A stretch of DNA of 64,000 nt from Pictodentalium vernedei (GCA_031216915.1 CM062297.1:362527704-362591703); one strand, 5' to 3'. Shown: positions 12,851 to 24,460, numbered from the stretch's first letter. Numbers and translations are program-made. The notes: generated by a model from the sequence alone, not told the origin.

Positions 12851-13079
12851 GACAGAAAAGAGGATGGCCCATCCCAACATGATGGTATCCATACCATCGA
12901 TTAGACGGTGTGTAGCAGTCACCCAACCCCCAATCACATCCCGGGGAGGCTATAACTCGTCTGTACATGGATGAAGCTCTCACCGCATGTTGTAGTACCA
13001 TACGTAGGGTGTGGGTCAAAGTCCCTATGCCTCCGGGCGATTCGGCCGACGGCTGACAAATGAATAAAATTACCTTCTA

Positions 13080-13554
13080 ATTAGTGACCACAAAATGGCT
13101 TACACCAAACACGCTATTTCAATTCTCTGAGATCACATTGGACGCGGTGGAAGGGCCCTGGGTGATGAGAAAAAGGAGACTTCTGTATTTTTACCGACGC
13201 AAGCGACTCCTACATCGCGTCCACTGTGTAATACTCGAAATTTCTAAGGATTGTCCACACACACGCTACAGTATTCTGGGATCGGTTGGACTGAGGCTCG
13301 GTCCGGTTGGCTGAGTTGAGTGAATATGAGCCCGACCGGCTCGAGTTCGCTCGAACCAGCTGGTTTGGACTGGTTTGCGGCCACTAATTTGGTTTGAGTT
13401 TTGACCCATGTATTTATATTCCCCAAACGCGGAAAGTGGCGAGCTTTGAGGATTATCCATCTGCCTCCATTACTTCAATACTTGAACTAGTACAATTATC
13501 ATATATCTTTGTTGGTTTTGTTTGTTTTTTCTTTGCACTATTAAAATCAACATT

Positions 13555-13558
<4 letters not shown>
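13080..13558. other. Non-genic stretch
   Basis: No gene is recognised. CGGTTGG/CCGGTTGG-like words cluster at about 13280-13375. Open frames here are short and without domains. Confidence 0.35.

Positions 13559-13621
<63 letters not shown>
13559..13621. repeat. (CT)n microsatellite
   Basis: About 31 uninterrupted CT dinucleotides. The Ser-Leu or Arg-Glu repeat proteins it produces in silico are artefacts. Confidence 0.98.
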
Positions 13622-13624
<3 letters not shown>

Positions 13625-13857
13625 CTCTTAAACCTATATTTCCAATAGATCATAGTACAAACACATAGTGGCCCAGCTCCTTGACAAACTAATGATCAAT
13701 ATGCACTTGATATCTGTCATATCTGATCTAATCTGTTTGTAATATTATTATATATATGGAAACGACAACAATAAGCCTGTGGCTTACTGTCGAATCCAAT
13801 CCACATACTATTGTAAATTACTACCTGATACTATTGGAAATAAATATTGTTTAAACT

Positions 13858-13900
13858 AAATGTTCTCTATGTGGATTGGCAGTCCACATAGAGAACATTT
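13858..13900. repeat. 43-bp hairpin
   Basis: Arms AAATGTTCTCTATGTGGA (13858-13875) and its complement (13883-13900) flank a 7-base loop. Confidence 0.9.
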
Positions 13901-15619
13901 CGATATACCAGCATTCTAGTCTGCCATTGATCGCTAAGATGAAAAGAAACAGAAGATGAAAACAACTTTGAGATTGTCGAGTTTGTTGGTTTCTCATGTG
14001 ATTACTGGGTAAAGCTGGAACACTTGAAAAAATAACACCTAACTCTGTGGTAATGAAACACAACGTAGATTCTTTTGTCACATTTTGATTTTTTTCTTTT
14101 CCTTTGTGGTGGGGGGGGGGGGCATTATTGGGGACATTCTGGCGTAAATGTACCTTCATGCAATAGGTCGTTGTGCACGCTGGCGTAATGCTGACGCTGT
14201 CATAAAACTTTTTGGTTAATGTGTGAATTGTATAAGTAGGTACCAGTAATTTGTTTTTTGCATTCATGAGTAGCGTAATACTATACCTTACTTCCAAATA
14301 ATTTGTTTAGTTTTAGTTCTAAGCTTATCTGTTTTACAAGGATTGGCGAGCAAGTTGTACAACTTATATAAACGCTTATCCTTGGCCCAATGGGGCAGGT
14401 GTGTGGGATGACCTTCATAGCGGCAACTTAGTGGCCTCGCTCTTCTCGAATACTACGAAGGGATCTTTAGCCTGTATGTAGTGTGTCTCTCCCCACACAG
14501 AGGACAGCTATTTTACGTCCCCACCCGACAGGGCGGTATGCTGTGATAGGTTCAACCCCACAACTGAGGCTGAAGATAGTGTTCGGACACCACGAGAACT
14601 TTCCCCGACCGGTTTCAGTTATTGCTACTAAAATATAGCTTAGGACCCGTCATTGAAACAAAATCGTTCTAATGAGGCACAATAACATGTGTTTTGGGGG
14701 AAGAAATTGAACAACTGATAACACGTGAATGTCGATTTTTGTGAATAACACTGGTAGGACTTGACTGATTTGTAAAGGGTTAAATAGGAGATAAATTAAA
14801 GATGAATGCGAGTAGTTTAGGGAGCCCTTTGAGGTACCAGGGTCCCTATAACTATGGTAATTTCTATAGTAGGTCACAATTCCTTCATCAGGATTGGCAT
14901 TTCAGGTGACAGTAACCTTAGGGGATTGTCGTCCATAGTACATTTCAGTTAATGTCTTCGCCATGTCACATGTTTCCCGAGTTCACTTGTAGTAAGGTTA
15001 AAACAGACTATAAAGTTATCGAGCTGTATTTTATATTTTCATTAATTCAATTGTTTAGTATACAGTAATAATCATTTAGTCACTGTGACATATTGCAACA
15101 CTTATCAGTTATTGAAGCGAAAATCAATATTGCCGAGTCGTTGACTTTGCGGGTCATTGTTGGGTTGAAGTTCTTACTTTTTATCTTACAATAAGTATGT
15201 ATTGGGTCCGTAATTACCTGAATACATTGTGTATCAGGGGCCTCTGATACAAAATTTGCATTTTGCAACTGCATAATACACCCGCGTGCATGGTTATAAT
15301 TTGTTTACGTTTCCATTTATAGAACATTACACACTTTCTGAGTGACCTTGTAAGTTCCTGTTTTTGAAAAGATGAAACAAAGCTCTTCACAAAAGTGTAA
15401 TTATTAAATTATGGAACCACATTGTTTTTACGCTTCTGTATCTGTAGCACTTAAAGCATTCAAGCTGGAACAACTCGCGGTTGTACTGTTAAGCGCATAG
15501 TGTTTTCGAAAGTTTATATGAGGATCGCAAAAATTTTAAGGCAGCCACATACTGTTTCAACCGAAACGACAAGCATTTTGATGAGTCTGAAAATGAAATC
15601 TGAAATTAAAATAAAGAAT
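13901..15619. other. Non-genic stretch
   Basis: No gene, RNA or known element is recognised. There is a G homopolymer near 14110-14122. The open frame at 13851-14297 (minus) starts inside the preceding hairpin and has no domain. Confidence 0.35.
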
Positions 15620-15714
15620 AAATAGGTACTAGGGCCAGTAATCGCTTGCCGAGTGGTTAAAACCCTTATCCTACTCGTGGTTTAAATCTGATTACCGGCC
15701 CTAGTACCTATTTG
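15620..15714. repeat. 95-bp inverted repeat
   Basis: AAATAGGTACTAGGGCC at the left is matched by GGCCCTAGTACCTATTT at the right. The arms are 24 bases with one mismatch, around a partly self-complementary middle (GAGTGGTTAAAACCC). Confidence 0.85.
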
Positions 15715-16232
15715 TTTTATTTATACCATGCTCTTAATTAATAATCGACTTTGTCGCTTAAAATCGAGAAAAAACGATACTTTCTATCGCAAACTCACAG
15801 GGTTTTTTTTTTTTTTTTTTTGTTTACATCTGCGCCGGTGGGCAGTACTTCCGGCTGCCCGTGAATGCTTGATTGACAGCTAGACACATCGTCAAAGTTG
15901 ATTGAATTTACCTCGCTTTCAGTCAAATTATTATTAACAATTTCGAAATTTTATTTTAAATATTTAATTGTAGGTATTTTAAACTTAACAAGTCATTGCA
16001 CGTTGTAGATAGTACCGCAAAACGTCGTATGTTTGAATGAAACATCGCGAAGTGTGAATGTATTGAAGTTGGCAAATTACGTTATGTCACGTCATGGATG
16101 AACTTCCTACTGTGGGTGTAAATTTGTTTTAACCCCAGTAGACGCTTACATCGGTAGTGGGGTTAAAAGCTAAAAGTTAACATACAGGCTTTTCACAGGT
16201 AGTAACATAGGCGAGCATGGTATAGATGCTAG
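15715..16232. other. Non-genic stretch
   Basis: A poly-T run is near 15802-15821. No gene or known element is seen. Confidence 0.35.
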
Positions 16233-16492
16233 TTAAGCCTTTAGTCAACGCAAACGATATCACTGTTTAGTGTTTTATTTTATTTTTTTATTTTTTTATG
16301 CTTATTTTTTGGAAACAATTTTCCAAAAAATGCAGTAAAACCCTATCATGTGACCCCCTTTCTGCAGCTCGTTCCAATGAAGAGTCACACGATATGGTTT
16401 TGGTGAATTTTTTGGAAGATAATGCATTTTTCAACTGCTCAGTTTGTAAATTACATGGGCGTATGCACCTGATTCATTACGTAAAGTGTTAA
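16233..16492. mobile_element. piggyBac-like MITE (subfamily B)
   Basis: TTAA at 16233-16236 and 16489-16492 bound about 250 bp whose ends read GCCTTTAGTCAACGC and, from the other side, CACTTTACGTAATG. The middle has inverted blocks around AGCTCGTTCCAATGAAGAG. It is closest to the copy at 21466-21713 (shared AACGCA-GACGATATCA-like start and GGGCGKATGC-like end). The 64-codon frame inside is not a gene. Confidence 0.7.
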
Positions 16493-17868
16493 GCTATTAC
16501 AAGTGAGAATTGTAAGATAAATCTATCGTCACCATTAAGTTGATGTCGAGATATGACCTTAGTAACAAGGGCTCGACTCTGATACAACATTTTGTACTTG
16601 AACATAATGGTAATAATATATATTTAGCAAGCGCAACAGGGTACGCTAAAAAGAGGGATGCGGTCATCCGAACAGACACAACATTTTTCGGGGCCTGAAT
16701 ATCTTCCACCCAATTTTGATTTTTGAATACCTGAGATATAATCTGAAACACCTTCCCGGTGGTGTGACTGCTCGTCGGACACAACCTGTGCAGTCCTATT
16801 TTTCAGGCTTGATAACAGTCCAGTTCCGCAACCACGCCAGACACTCATTTGTAATTATTTCTAATTAAGCACAACCCTGGGTCCGAATTCGTCCCAGTTT
16901 TAATATCTCTCAGACTCTGTTTATGTCACATAATGCTTATTCCATAATACATCATCTGTCAACAGACTGGAAGCAGTCACTGGGGCCAGACGGGCTACTT
17001 CCTGATCTAAAAAGAGGTCCTAATGGTCTCACAGAACTACATATTTTCCCATAGGCGACCATTATAACACTTATGTGGAAAAAAATATGATCGCATCACT
17101 TTAAATTAAATATTTAAATACCTACATAAAGTACACACCTTCACACAATCACACAACTTTCTCTGGCCACAAAACATGGGGTCATGCAACAAATAAGAGA
17201 GAAAATGTACCAGGAAGTGAAGTACCGTCCTTGAACTCAGTTTTTTCTGGGAATTCCCAACAAAAATACACAAATAGTTAACCGAATTTTAGAGACCCAG
17301 AAAATACTTAGAAAATCTCCTTTTTCTTGTGAAATATTCAGTATTGTTGTAAAAACCTAATAAAATGCTTTAACAATTTTCTCAAGCAATAAGTTGTTTT
17401 CTAGGAATCTTATTTTAGACTATGATGCAATATCCGAGTGCAACATTTCAAGGCAGATCACTCTAAACTAAATATTTAGTTCCGTGAGACCTAATGACAC
17501 TTTCCTGTGTGTTCGATCTGTCGGGTCACTTCAGAACTCCCGAGAAGTGATACGGCTATTCTACGCGGTCACTTTGAAAAGTCTCAAATGAAGTCTGAGA
17601 TAGAAAGTAGTTCGGCTTTGTTTACTTTACCTCTGTCTTTTGTCTAGTGACCACCATTTGCATAGATATATGTTGCGAATTAGCATCCAATCACCACAAA
17701 TTGTTAAAAGCGTAAAAGTATATTTCCAACATGGCACCTCTCGAAATACGATTCCGTTGCATCTACTGACCGAATCCAAAGCCCACGGTTTTTATCAATG
17801 ACACAAATCACAAATAGGTGGAAATTGGGGTTTTTAAAATTTACAAACGAATAACTATTTGATGACCG
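16493..17868. other. Non-genic stretch
   Basis: No gene is recognised. Overlapping minus-strand frames at 16497-16848 lack family features. The word GGTCTCACAGAAC / GTGAGACC recurs in inverted orientation at about 17025 and 17485. Confidence 0.35.
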
Positions 17869-18070
17869 GTGTGACAGGAATGGAAGTCCGTAGGAAAATT
17901 AGTCCCTCTGGACTATTATTCCGCGGAATTATAGTCCTAGGTCTAACATTTCTAGGAATAGTAGTCCGCCGGACTACTATTCCTAGAAATGTTAGACCTA
18001 GGACTATAATTCCGCGGAATAATAGTCCAGAGGGACTAACGTTCCTACGGACTTCCCTTCCTGTCACACC
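17869..18070. repeat. 202-bp near-perfect palindrome
   Basis: GGTGTGACAG (17869-17878) pairs with CTGTCACACC (18061-18070), and the arms match almost completely to the centre at about 17969 (GTAGTCCGCCGGACTAC). Each arm itself contains smaller palindromes, such as TTATTCCGCGGAATTA and the TAGTCC...GGACTA word. The nearly identical open frames on both strands (17859-18077 and 18067-17855) simply reflect the symmetry. Confidence 0.95.
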
Positions 18071-18504
18071 TGCTTAGTATTAAAAGTATAGATACGCACG
18101 TCATATCGATTGTGTTATACTTAGTAACGTGTTTGATTTAGTTGTAAGTAATCTATCCGTGGGGCAAAATCCGAAACAAGCTCGGGGTATTCAACAAAAT
18201 TTGAGAATAACATTAACAGGTTTGGGTGAGCAAAATGCTGAAACTCAGATAAAAAACATTTGTTAACTTTTCTGATCAATCCTGTTCGGTCCCCCATAAT
18301 AGATATACATGGTACACAACTATTTTCCAAACACGCCCTATGGCCAATTTTTCCATTCATCTGAAATGTGAACCACTTTACACACTATGCGTCAGTTGAA
18401 AGAAGAGATCATAATCTTTACAATGATGTATCATATGGCCATCTTGCATTCTTTTCTTGGTTCGTTTATTTAGCGCCGTGTACACGTGTATCTTGTTTTA
18501 ATAA

Positions 18505-19210
18505 TTGCTCCAGATCATGCAGTACTGAATTCTCAGATCGATTCAATTGACCTGGAAAACAATGAAAAATTAAATTGTTTTTGTACTGGATCCACCAATA
18601 TGCGGAATCTGTTATTTAACTGGGATTCGCCGTATTCAATGCTGTAGATATTCGTGCTGTGTTATCGTCCCCTGAGTTCCAATGTGTTCTATGTGCCTTC
18701 TGGCACATAGAACACATTGGAACTGAGGTTCTGCCAGCTCCAAATTTAGAAGTACTTTTTAAAACCATTTTTGTTATGATACATTCATCCTCGATTATAT
18801 TAGATGAGATGTCTGCGTGAATATTTTCCCCCAGTTCACGACAATGTCTGCAGCCTAGATTTAAGCATTCTACTTTGTTTGTGTTGTGTGGAGGGTTGGG
18901 GGTAGTTTTCCACGTTTTTGTTTTCAAATGGAGATCTTAACCCCCAAAGTGTAGCTAGTCCTCTCCTTGTCCAATAAGCTTGAAATTTTTTAAAAAAGAA
19001 TTTTCGAGAACCACCATGAGCAATATTTGGAGATGATGCCGGGGCAGTACCTCTCAAAACTCTCATCGGCATGGCTGTTTTGTCCCAAGCCGAGTTTCAT
19101 ATTCGGACGATTCGTCCAAAAAAGCTGATCTTTTGGGAGAGGTGTTTTTGTGTGTTGGGGGGGGGGGGGGGAGCGTGCGCCCTTTCAAATGTTTTCAAAG
19201 GAAGATATTA
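18505..19210. repeat. Dispersed repeat, copy 2, carrying a hairpin at 18671-18728
   Basis: It matches 3085-4100 in two blocks (TCGATTCAATTGACCTGG at about 18538; GTCCCAAGCCGAGTTTCAT near 19082). Within it, 18671-18728 is a hairpin with 27-base arms around TTC (CCTGAGTTCCAATGTGTTCT...). The same hairpin word occurs in the MITE at 36780-37157. A G homopolymer lies at 19157-19170. Confidence 0.6.
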
Positions 19211-19670
19211 GCAGGATCAGTCCAAGCCAGTCACGCCCAATAAAGGGCACTATTATTATTCCGAATCATATCTTTCTACCCATTTTATCACCTCTGTGTG
19301 TCCTATTCCTTTTCCTCCTTTATCCTTGGAACTATCGCTCTACTGGTCCATTTGTTCCAAGTGTTTCTGGTTGTACAGTAGTGGTGATCCATGACCGCTT
19401 TGGTACGATGGGTAGACTTTCAGACCGGTTATGTCTGTTCCTAACTCTCTGATTCCATCTATGCGTGCTTTTGGTCTGGGTGTGAATCTCGTCACTACTT
19501 TTTTCTAGGTCGTGTTTCGGTTAACCCTGTCCCGAAGCCTTTGATTCTGTCTTCTACTTGCTCTAAATAAGCGACCTGGTGCTCTCACTGACGAACAAGG
19601 AACTATATTGATATTCATCCGCTGAATGATCCACTCGATAAGTCAGATCGCTCATTTTATAGACAAAACT
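19211..19670. other. Non-genic stretch
   Basis: The open frame at 19150-19452 (plus) has a hydrophobic middle but no recognisable family, and it starts beside the G tract. No other feature is seen. Confidence 0.3.
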
Positions 19671-19813
19671 ACATGTATGTTTCAATGAGTCGTTTTGTAT
19701 TCAATGAGTCAGATGTGCGTAGGAAGAAAACGTCGAGACCGAAGGTCGAGACGTTTTCTTTCTACGCACATCTGACGAATTGAATACAAAACGACTCATT
19801 GAAACATACATGT
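19671..19813. repeat. 143-bp inverted repeat
   Basis: ACATGTATGTTTCAATGAG at the left is complementary to CTCATTGAAACATACATGT at the right. The arms continue through CAGATGTGCGTAGGAAGAAA to a centre near 19742. A second, smaller palindrome (TGCAATACGGAATTCCGTATTGCA) lies at about 19940-19965. Confidence 0.9.
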
Positions 19814-20272
19814 GGTTTTGTATTTATTACATGACCCAAGCACCTACTGACCTAATTTTCTTTTCTCTCAACGGTGGTAAACACCATGCACTTTATGCAG
19901 TCGCATTGCATAAAAAAGTCCCGGTTGGAACAGGTTGGTGTGCAATACGGAATTCCGTATTGCACAGCCGTATTGCACGCCGTATTGCATAAGAGAGACT
20001 GCATGGGCATGTAATAAAAGATCAAACTACCTATCAGATTATACACTTCGCACCTCCCTTGCACGATGTGACTTTTACGGGTGTTTTCAATGCCGAGATA
20101 TGTCAGTTCATATATTTTCCCATGTGCGGCATGAGACTTATAAGGAACTGTCTCAGTTAGGTCTCACTCACGCCTCCTACTCTCACCCTAGCTATAGAAA
20201 TTACACAATCTGCGTTAGCTTTTAGGTTAGATCAATTTCATATCAGGATATAATAGAGTCTGAGTAGTTTTA

Positions 20273-20514
20273 CCCTTTACCCAACGTAACGGCCAAAACC
20301 GACCAGCGCTATTCTCAAAAATTGCCAATTAATTTTTATTATTTTTTTCATTTTTTGTCTCAAAAACATAGGTTATGATCCCCTCTTTGGAACGAGCTCG
20401 TTGCAATGAGGAATCATAGCCTTTGTTTTTGAGACAAAAAAAATGAAAAAAATTAGTTATTCAAGAATTTTGTTTGCAAGTGTCGTCTGCTTTTCATGTT
20501 AGGTAAAGGGTTAA
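20273..20514. mobile_element. piggyBac-like MITE (subfamily A)
   Basis: The ends read CCCTTTACCCAACGTAACGG on the left and CCCTTTACCTAACATGAAA from the right, with TTAA at 20511-20514 and a mutated TTTA at 20269-20272. The interior folds on itself: TTTGTCTCAAAAACATAGG... is mirrored by its complement around GGAACGAGCTCGTT. It belongs to the same family as 30889-31140, 34201-34454, 37194-37445 and 62858-63027. Confidence 0.85.
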
Positions 20515-20808
20515 CTGATGTTATCGGAAACCATTTTTTTTATTTTGATATGTATCCACTGCCTCGGAGAACTTGATATTGAAAACGTGTTATAATGATC
20601 ACTTCATGATGAAGATCTGAGTTATGGGATACAACAAATATCACATCATTCGCAACATTCGTGTACATTTTAGCCGGTTAACACAGAATATTTCACTTCA
20701 TAATTATTGTTATGTAGGTTGATACTAAAATTAAATATATAGTAGTTTTAATTTTCATCAATGATATCTAGGTTTCTTTACATGTGATTGGTCGAGATGA
20801 CGTCTTAT

Positions 20809-21121
20809 TTATTTATTTATTTATTTACTTATTGGTGTTTAAGGTCACATATTTCTGCACAATGGGTAACCATGACCGTGACAGTGGAGAGCAACTGTCA
20901 GCTCCCCAACGTACCAACTCCACACAAGCAGGGTTAGCATTGGTTGAAGACAAGTGCACCATCGACGTGCAGTACGCCTTAGTATACAGCGTCACCGTGC
21001 CCCCACGTGGGCAATGGGGGTGAAGTGTCTTGCCCAAGGACACAACGCGGTTGCCGCAGGTGGGATTCGAACCGAGTACCTTTCGGCTTGCAACCTCTAC
21101 CAACTGAGCCACCGCGCCCCC
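20809..21121 (-). mobile_element. tRNA-derived SINE with 14-bp target duplication
   Basis: On the minus strand the head is GCGGTGGCTCAGTTGG..., with B box GGTTCGAATCC, body GTACTAAGGCGTACTGCACG and tail TTAAACACCAATAAGTAAA. The word AGATGACGTCTTAT at 20795-20808 and 21122-21135 is the target duplication. Relative to the copy at 4862, about 35 bp near the 3' third is deleted, right after the GACCGTGACAG word. Confidence 0.9.
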
Positions 21122-21135
21122 AGATGACGTCTTAT

Positions 21136-21465
21136 AACTTGATGAATAAGTTTCCTATCGTATGAATATTTTTGTTTTACTTCACATCCGTCGAAAATAG
21201 TGTTGACATGATTAAACAACTGCTTCCCCATGCAGGTGGGCTGAAAAATCGAGGAATTCCATGCACCCGTTATACCCAAAACAACCATTCGTAACTGTCA
21301 ACTGAAAAGTGGTCCTGTGTTGAAACTGAGTAATAGAGCCCTGCGAATCACATATTTTCGATTCGAATTAAATCTCGAATCGAATCGGGTCTATCGTTCG
21401 AAATCGAATTGAATCTCGAATCTAATTCTGGGCGTCTTGAAGATTGCCGATAAAAGGAGGGGACT
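21136..21465. other. Non-genic; GATTCGAA-rich segment
   Basis: 21350-21430 is rich in ATTCGAATC words, and a related stretch lies at 22910-22945. Together they resemble the flanks of the element at 7785-8150, as if one such element had been split by later insertions (the MITE at 21466 and the SINE at 22484). Confidence 0.4.
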
Positions 21466-21713
21466 TTAACTCTTTACCCAACGCAGACGATATCAAAATT
21501 TATTATTTTAAATATAATTTTTTTAATTTTTTCAAAACATTTCAACAAAACTATATCATGTGACCCCTCGTTGGAACGAGCTCGACGAGCTCGTTCCAAC
21601 GAGGGGTCACATGGTATGGTTTTGTTGAAAATTTTTGAAAAATAATATTTTTTCAACTACTGAATTTGCATATTACGCGGGCGGATGCGGGCGATTCGTT
21701 GGGTAAAGGTTAA
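21466..21713. mobile_element. piggyBac-like MITE (subfamily B)
   Basis: TTAA occurs at 21466-21469 and 21710-21713. The ends are CTCTTTACCCAACGCAGACG and, from the right, CCTTTACCCAACGAATCGC. The centre is a long palindrome around GAGCTCGACGAGCTC. Confidence 0.85.
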
Positions 21714-21764
21714 ACCTGATTGTTCCGATTGTGACGGCTTAGGTTCCGACTGCTAAAATACTCC

Positions 21765-21815
21765 AGCTACATCATCAAGGCAGGCCTTCCTGGAATGCAT
21801 GCCTTGATGGTGTAG
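21765..21815. repeat. Imperfect hairpin
   Basis: CTACATCATCAAGGCA is mirrored by TGCCTTGATGGTGTAG around GGCCTTCCTGGAATGCA. Confidence 0.75.
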
Positions 21816-22177
21816 TTAGAATATTATCCAGGAACGGGTGCGAGACTAACCAGCACTCGGCACTGCACAAAACTAGCCGCTAGCAATAGCGCATCGTCAA
21901 AATTGCTTTGAAATTTTAACTATGATTTCAACAGTGGTGGAGCTAGTGAATCTGGAATTAGCATGGAAGGTGGCATGGGTCAGTAAGCACTGCACAGGAC
22001 TAGCCGTTAGCAACAGCTCAAGACTTACCATCACTAAGCACTACACAGGACTAGCCGCCAGCAACAGCGCATCGTCAACTTTGTTTGGAAACTTTGTTTG
22101 TCTGTTTTCAACGATGGCAGAGACCAATGAAACTGCCCCCCCCCCCCCCCACCCACCCACCCCAGTCGCCACGTCCC

Positions 22178-22478
22178 TGATTGTGTAGTTACATATTGCG
22201 TTTTGTGTGACGAATCTTGAGATATGAAAGAAAAATTTTAAAAATTCAAATTAAATCAGTATGAACCAACTTTCAATCGTTTCAGGGTTTAAAATGTGTT
22301 TGACGAATTGGAGCAACCATAACACACGTTCCTCTTGTTTGTAAGTTAAACAACATTTCCAAGAGCCACAAGTTTCAAAATATTAATTATCAATTATATC
22401 CTGATCCGACACCCTTCCACCCCTCACTCTCCTACCTACACTCGGGGTTGTCACGATGATGGCCGATAATGCGCCTGG

Positions 22479-22483
<5 letters not shown>
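22178..22483. repeat. Long direct repeat, copy 1 (copy 2 at 24147)
   Basis: From TGATTGTGTAGTTACATATT to AATGCGCCTGG the sequence is nearly identical to 24147-24450, about 1.97 kb downstream, with only a handful of changes. Both copies end in a (TTTA)n tract leading into a SINE on the minus strand. Confidence 0.9.
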
Positions 22484-22526
<43 letters not shown>

Positions 22527-22912
22527 TTAGGGTTTAACGACACATTAACAGCTAAGGTCATATCGTGTCGGTGACAGTTTTACGGGTGGAGGAAGCCGGA
22601 GTACCCGGAGTGAACCATCGAGCAACGACGAACAGCTGCCAACTCCCCCAACATCGTAACTCCGCACTGCAGCACAGGCAGGGTTAGATTGGCTGAAGAC
22701 ATGCGCACCATCGACGTGCAGTACGCCTTAGTACACGGCGTCATCGTGCCCCCAGGTGGACTGTCCGTGTTAAGTGCCTTGCCCAAGGCCACAACGCGGG
22801 AGTCCGAATCGATCGCTCAGACGGTCACACATCCAAGGATTAACCGGGCCCGACGTTGCTTAACTTCGGTGATCTGACGAGAACCGGTTACCGCAACGCC
22901 ACCGCGCCCCCT
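22484..22912 (-). mobile_element. 5S rRNA-derived SINE (SINE3-type head) sharing the tRNA-SINE body
   Basis: Read on the minus strand, the head (about 22905-22815) contains ACCGGTTCTCGTCAGATCAC, CGAAGTTAAGCAACGTCGGG and CTTGGATGTGTGACCG, the internal-promoter and 3' parts of eukaryotic 5S rRNA. The body then runs through GCCTTGGGCAAGGCACTTAA, GTACTAAGGCGTACTGCACG and a tail ending in a long (TAAA)n. This body is the same as in the tRNA-headed SINEs in this window. A 5' leader GGGGGCGCGGTGGC precedes the 5S part. It is a SINE rather than a functional 5S gene, because the 5S portion lacks its beginning and runs straight into the SINE body. Confidence 0.9.
22815..22900 (-). other. 5S rRNA-like segment within the SINE
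   Basis: About 85 bases resemble 5S rRNA from the A-box/intermediate-element region onward (GATCACCGAAGTTAAGCAAC, GTCGGGCCCGGTTAATCC, TTGGATGTGTGACCG). The first third of 5S is missing or changed, so this is a derived promoter and not a 5S rRNA gene. Confidence 0.85.
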
Positions 22913-23014
22913 CGAAATCGAATCCAATCTCGAAATTTTGCAGGACACTAGTATTTGGGACAGGAAGAAGTTAATTAAGTGCTTAGATTCGGATGCGACG
23001 TGTGAATCGTAGCG

Positions 23015-23207
23015 TCCCAAAACGACGGCGCTGTTTGCTATTGACTTTTTTTTTTTTTTCATTTTTGACTCGAAAACATTGCAACGAGCTCATTCCAATG
23101 ATGGGCCATAAGAAATTCTTTTGGAAGAAAAAAATGAAAACTTTTAGTTTATTGAAGAAAACATTTGTCTAAGTTTCGCCTGCTGTTCATGTTGGGAAAA
23201 GGGTTCA
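23015..23207. mobile_element. Degraded piggyBac-like MITE (subfamily A)
   Basis: It retains CATTTTTGACTCGAAAACAT, AACGAGCTCATTCCAATGA and the end word GCCTGCTGTTCATGTTGGGA followed by AAAGGGTT. The left end is largely eroded into a poly-T run. Confidence 0.65.
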
Positions 23208-24146
23208 GAGCATGTAAACTGTTTCCCCGTGTGCCAAATCTGCCTTAGCTTGGGGTATATTGTTTTTCACATCCACTCGAAATACTAATTGTAAAACAAT
23301 CAAATTTGGCAACGTGATTTTTTGCTTTCACCCCTCGATCTGTAAATGCAAAATTGATCAGAAAGTATCTGGATCATCTTGTTTATCTAACAATCAGAGA
23401 CGTGGCTAGTGGTTTTCGATTGGGAGGTGTGGGATAGTGAATTTCCAACTAGGGGGAGGGTTGGGAGGTGGAAACCCACTCCCCGCCCCTCCCCCTGCTG
23501 GAAATTCACTACCGAGAAAATTTAGAAAATGAAGCCATGAAAGGGGGCATAAAATTGACTCTAGTAACTGAAATGCCAACACATTTATGATAGAATTATC
23601 CGGTTATTATTACTTGGTATTATTCTGGGAACTGAATATGTGCTAAACAAATGCTGAAGCTTAGAACTCTGAGCAATTCACACTGTCCTATCATTAAATC
23701 AGATCTTATGCAGGAATGATCAGTTTTCGATGTTTCATCATTTTGTAATTGTGAATGATGGAATTAACTCAGGATAACGATTTTAAACGATGTGATTTTC
23801 TTGAAGTGCATTTCGAGGATTTTTTTTATTACGAAAAGTGAACGCACTGTAGAAATCTCGTACCGATTGACATCATGCATACTTATGAAACTCGACATTG
23901 CGTACACTGTAGTTGTAAATAGTATCAGTTAGAATTTTTGCCGATTTGAAACAGAGTTGGAATTTTGGAAAGTAAAGGAGACATCCGCATCACCAAAGAA
24001 TATCTAAAATCCAGATAGATGGAATTTCCAACTACTCATCAATTGCCCTCCGAATTTCCAACTATAGGAAATTTTGGCCAGGATTGGGGGGGGGGGGGTG
24101 ACACCCCACCCACCCCTGTCGCAATCAGAGATTGATCGCAATCAAA
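23208..24146. other. Non-genic stretch
   Basis: No gene is recognised. An inverted pair GAATTTCCAACTAGGG / CCCCTGCTGGAAATTC lies at about 23440-23500, and a related AATTTCCAACTA word recurs near 24030-24065. A G homopolymer lies at 24085-24098. Confidence 0.35.
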
Positions 24147-24451
24147 CCCTGATTGTGTAGTTACATATTGCGTTTTGTGTGATAAATCTTGAGATATGAA
24201 AGAAAATTTTTAAAAATTCAAATTAAATCAGTATGAACCAACTTTCAATCGTCTCAGGGTTTAAAATGTGTTTGACGAATTGGAGCAACCATAACACACG
24301 TTCCTCTTGTTTGTAAGTTAAACAACATTTCCAAGAGCCACAAGTTTCAAAATATTAATTATAAATTATATCCTGATGCGACACCCTTCCACCCCTCACT
24401 CTCCTACCTACACTCGGGGTTGTCACGATGATGGCCGATAATGCGCCTGGG

Positions 24452-24460
<9 letters not shown>
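24147..24460. repeat. Long direct repeat, copy 2 (copy 1 at 22178)
   Basis: Nearly identical to 22178-22483, including GAGCAACCATAACACACG and CACTCGGGGTTGTCACGATG. It is followed by a (TTTA)n tract and a SINE tail fragment. Confidence 0.9.

Noticed and set aside
13394-13653. Ser-Leu and Arg-Glu repeat proteins
   Set aside because: Produced by the (CT)n microsatellite.
17855-18077. Identical proteins predicted on both strands
   Set aside because: A direct result of the 202-bp palindrome.
22815-22900. Functional 5S rRNA gene
   Set aside because: The beginning of 5S is missing and the segment continues directly into a SINE body and tail.
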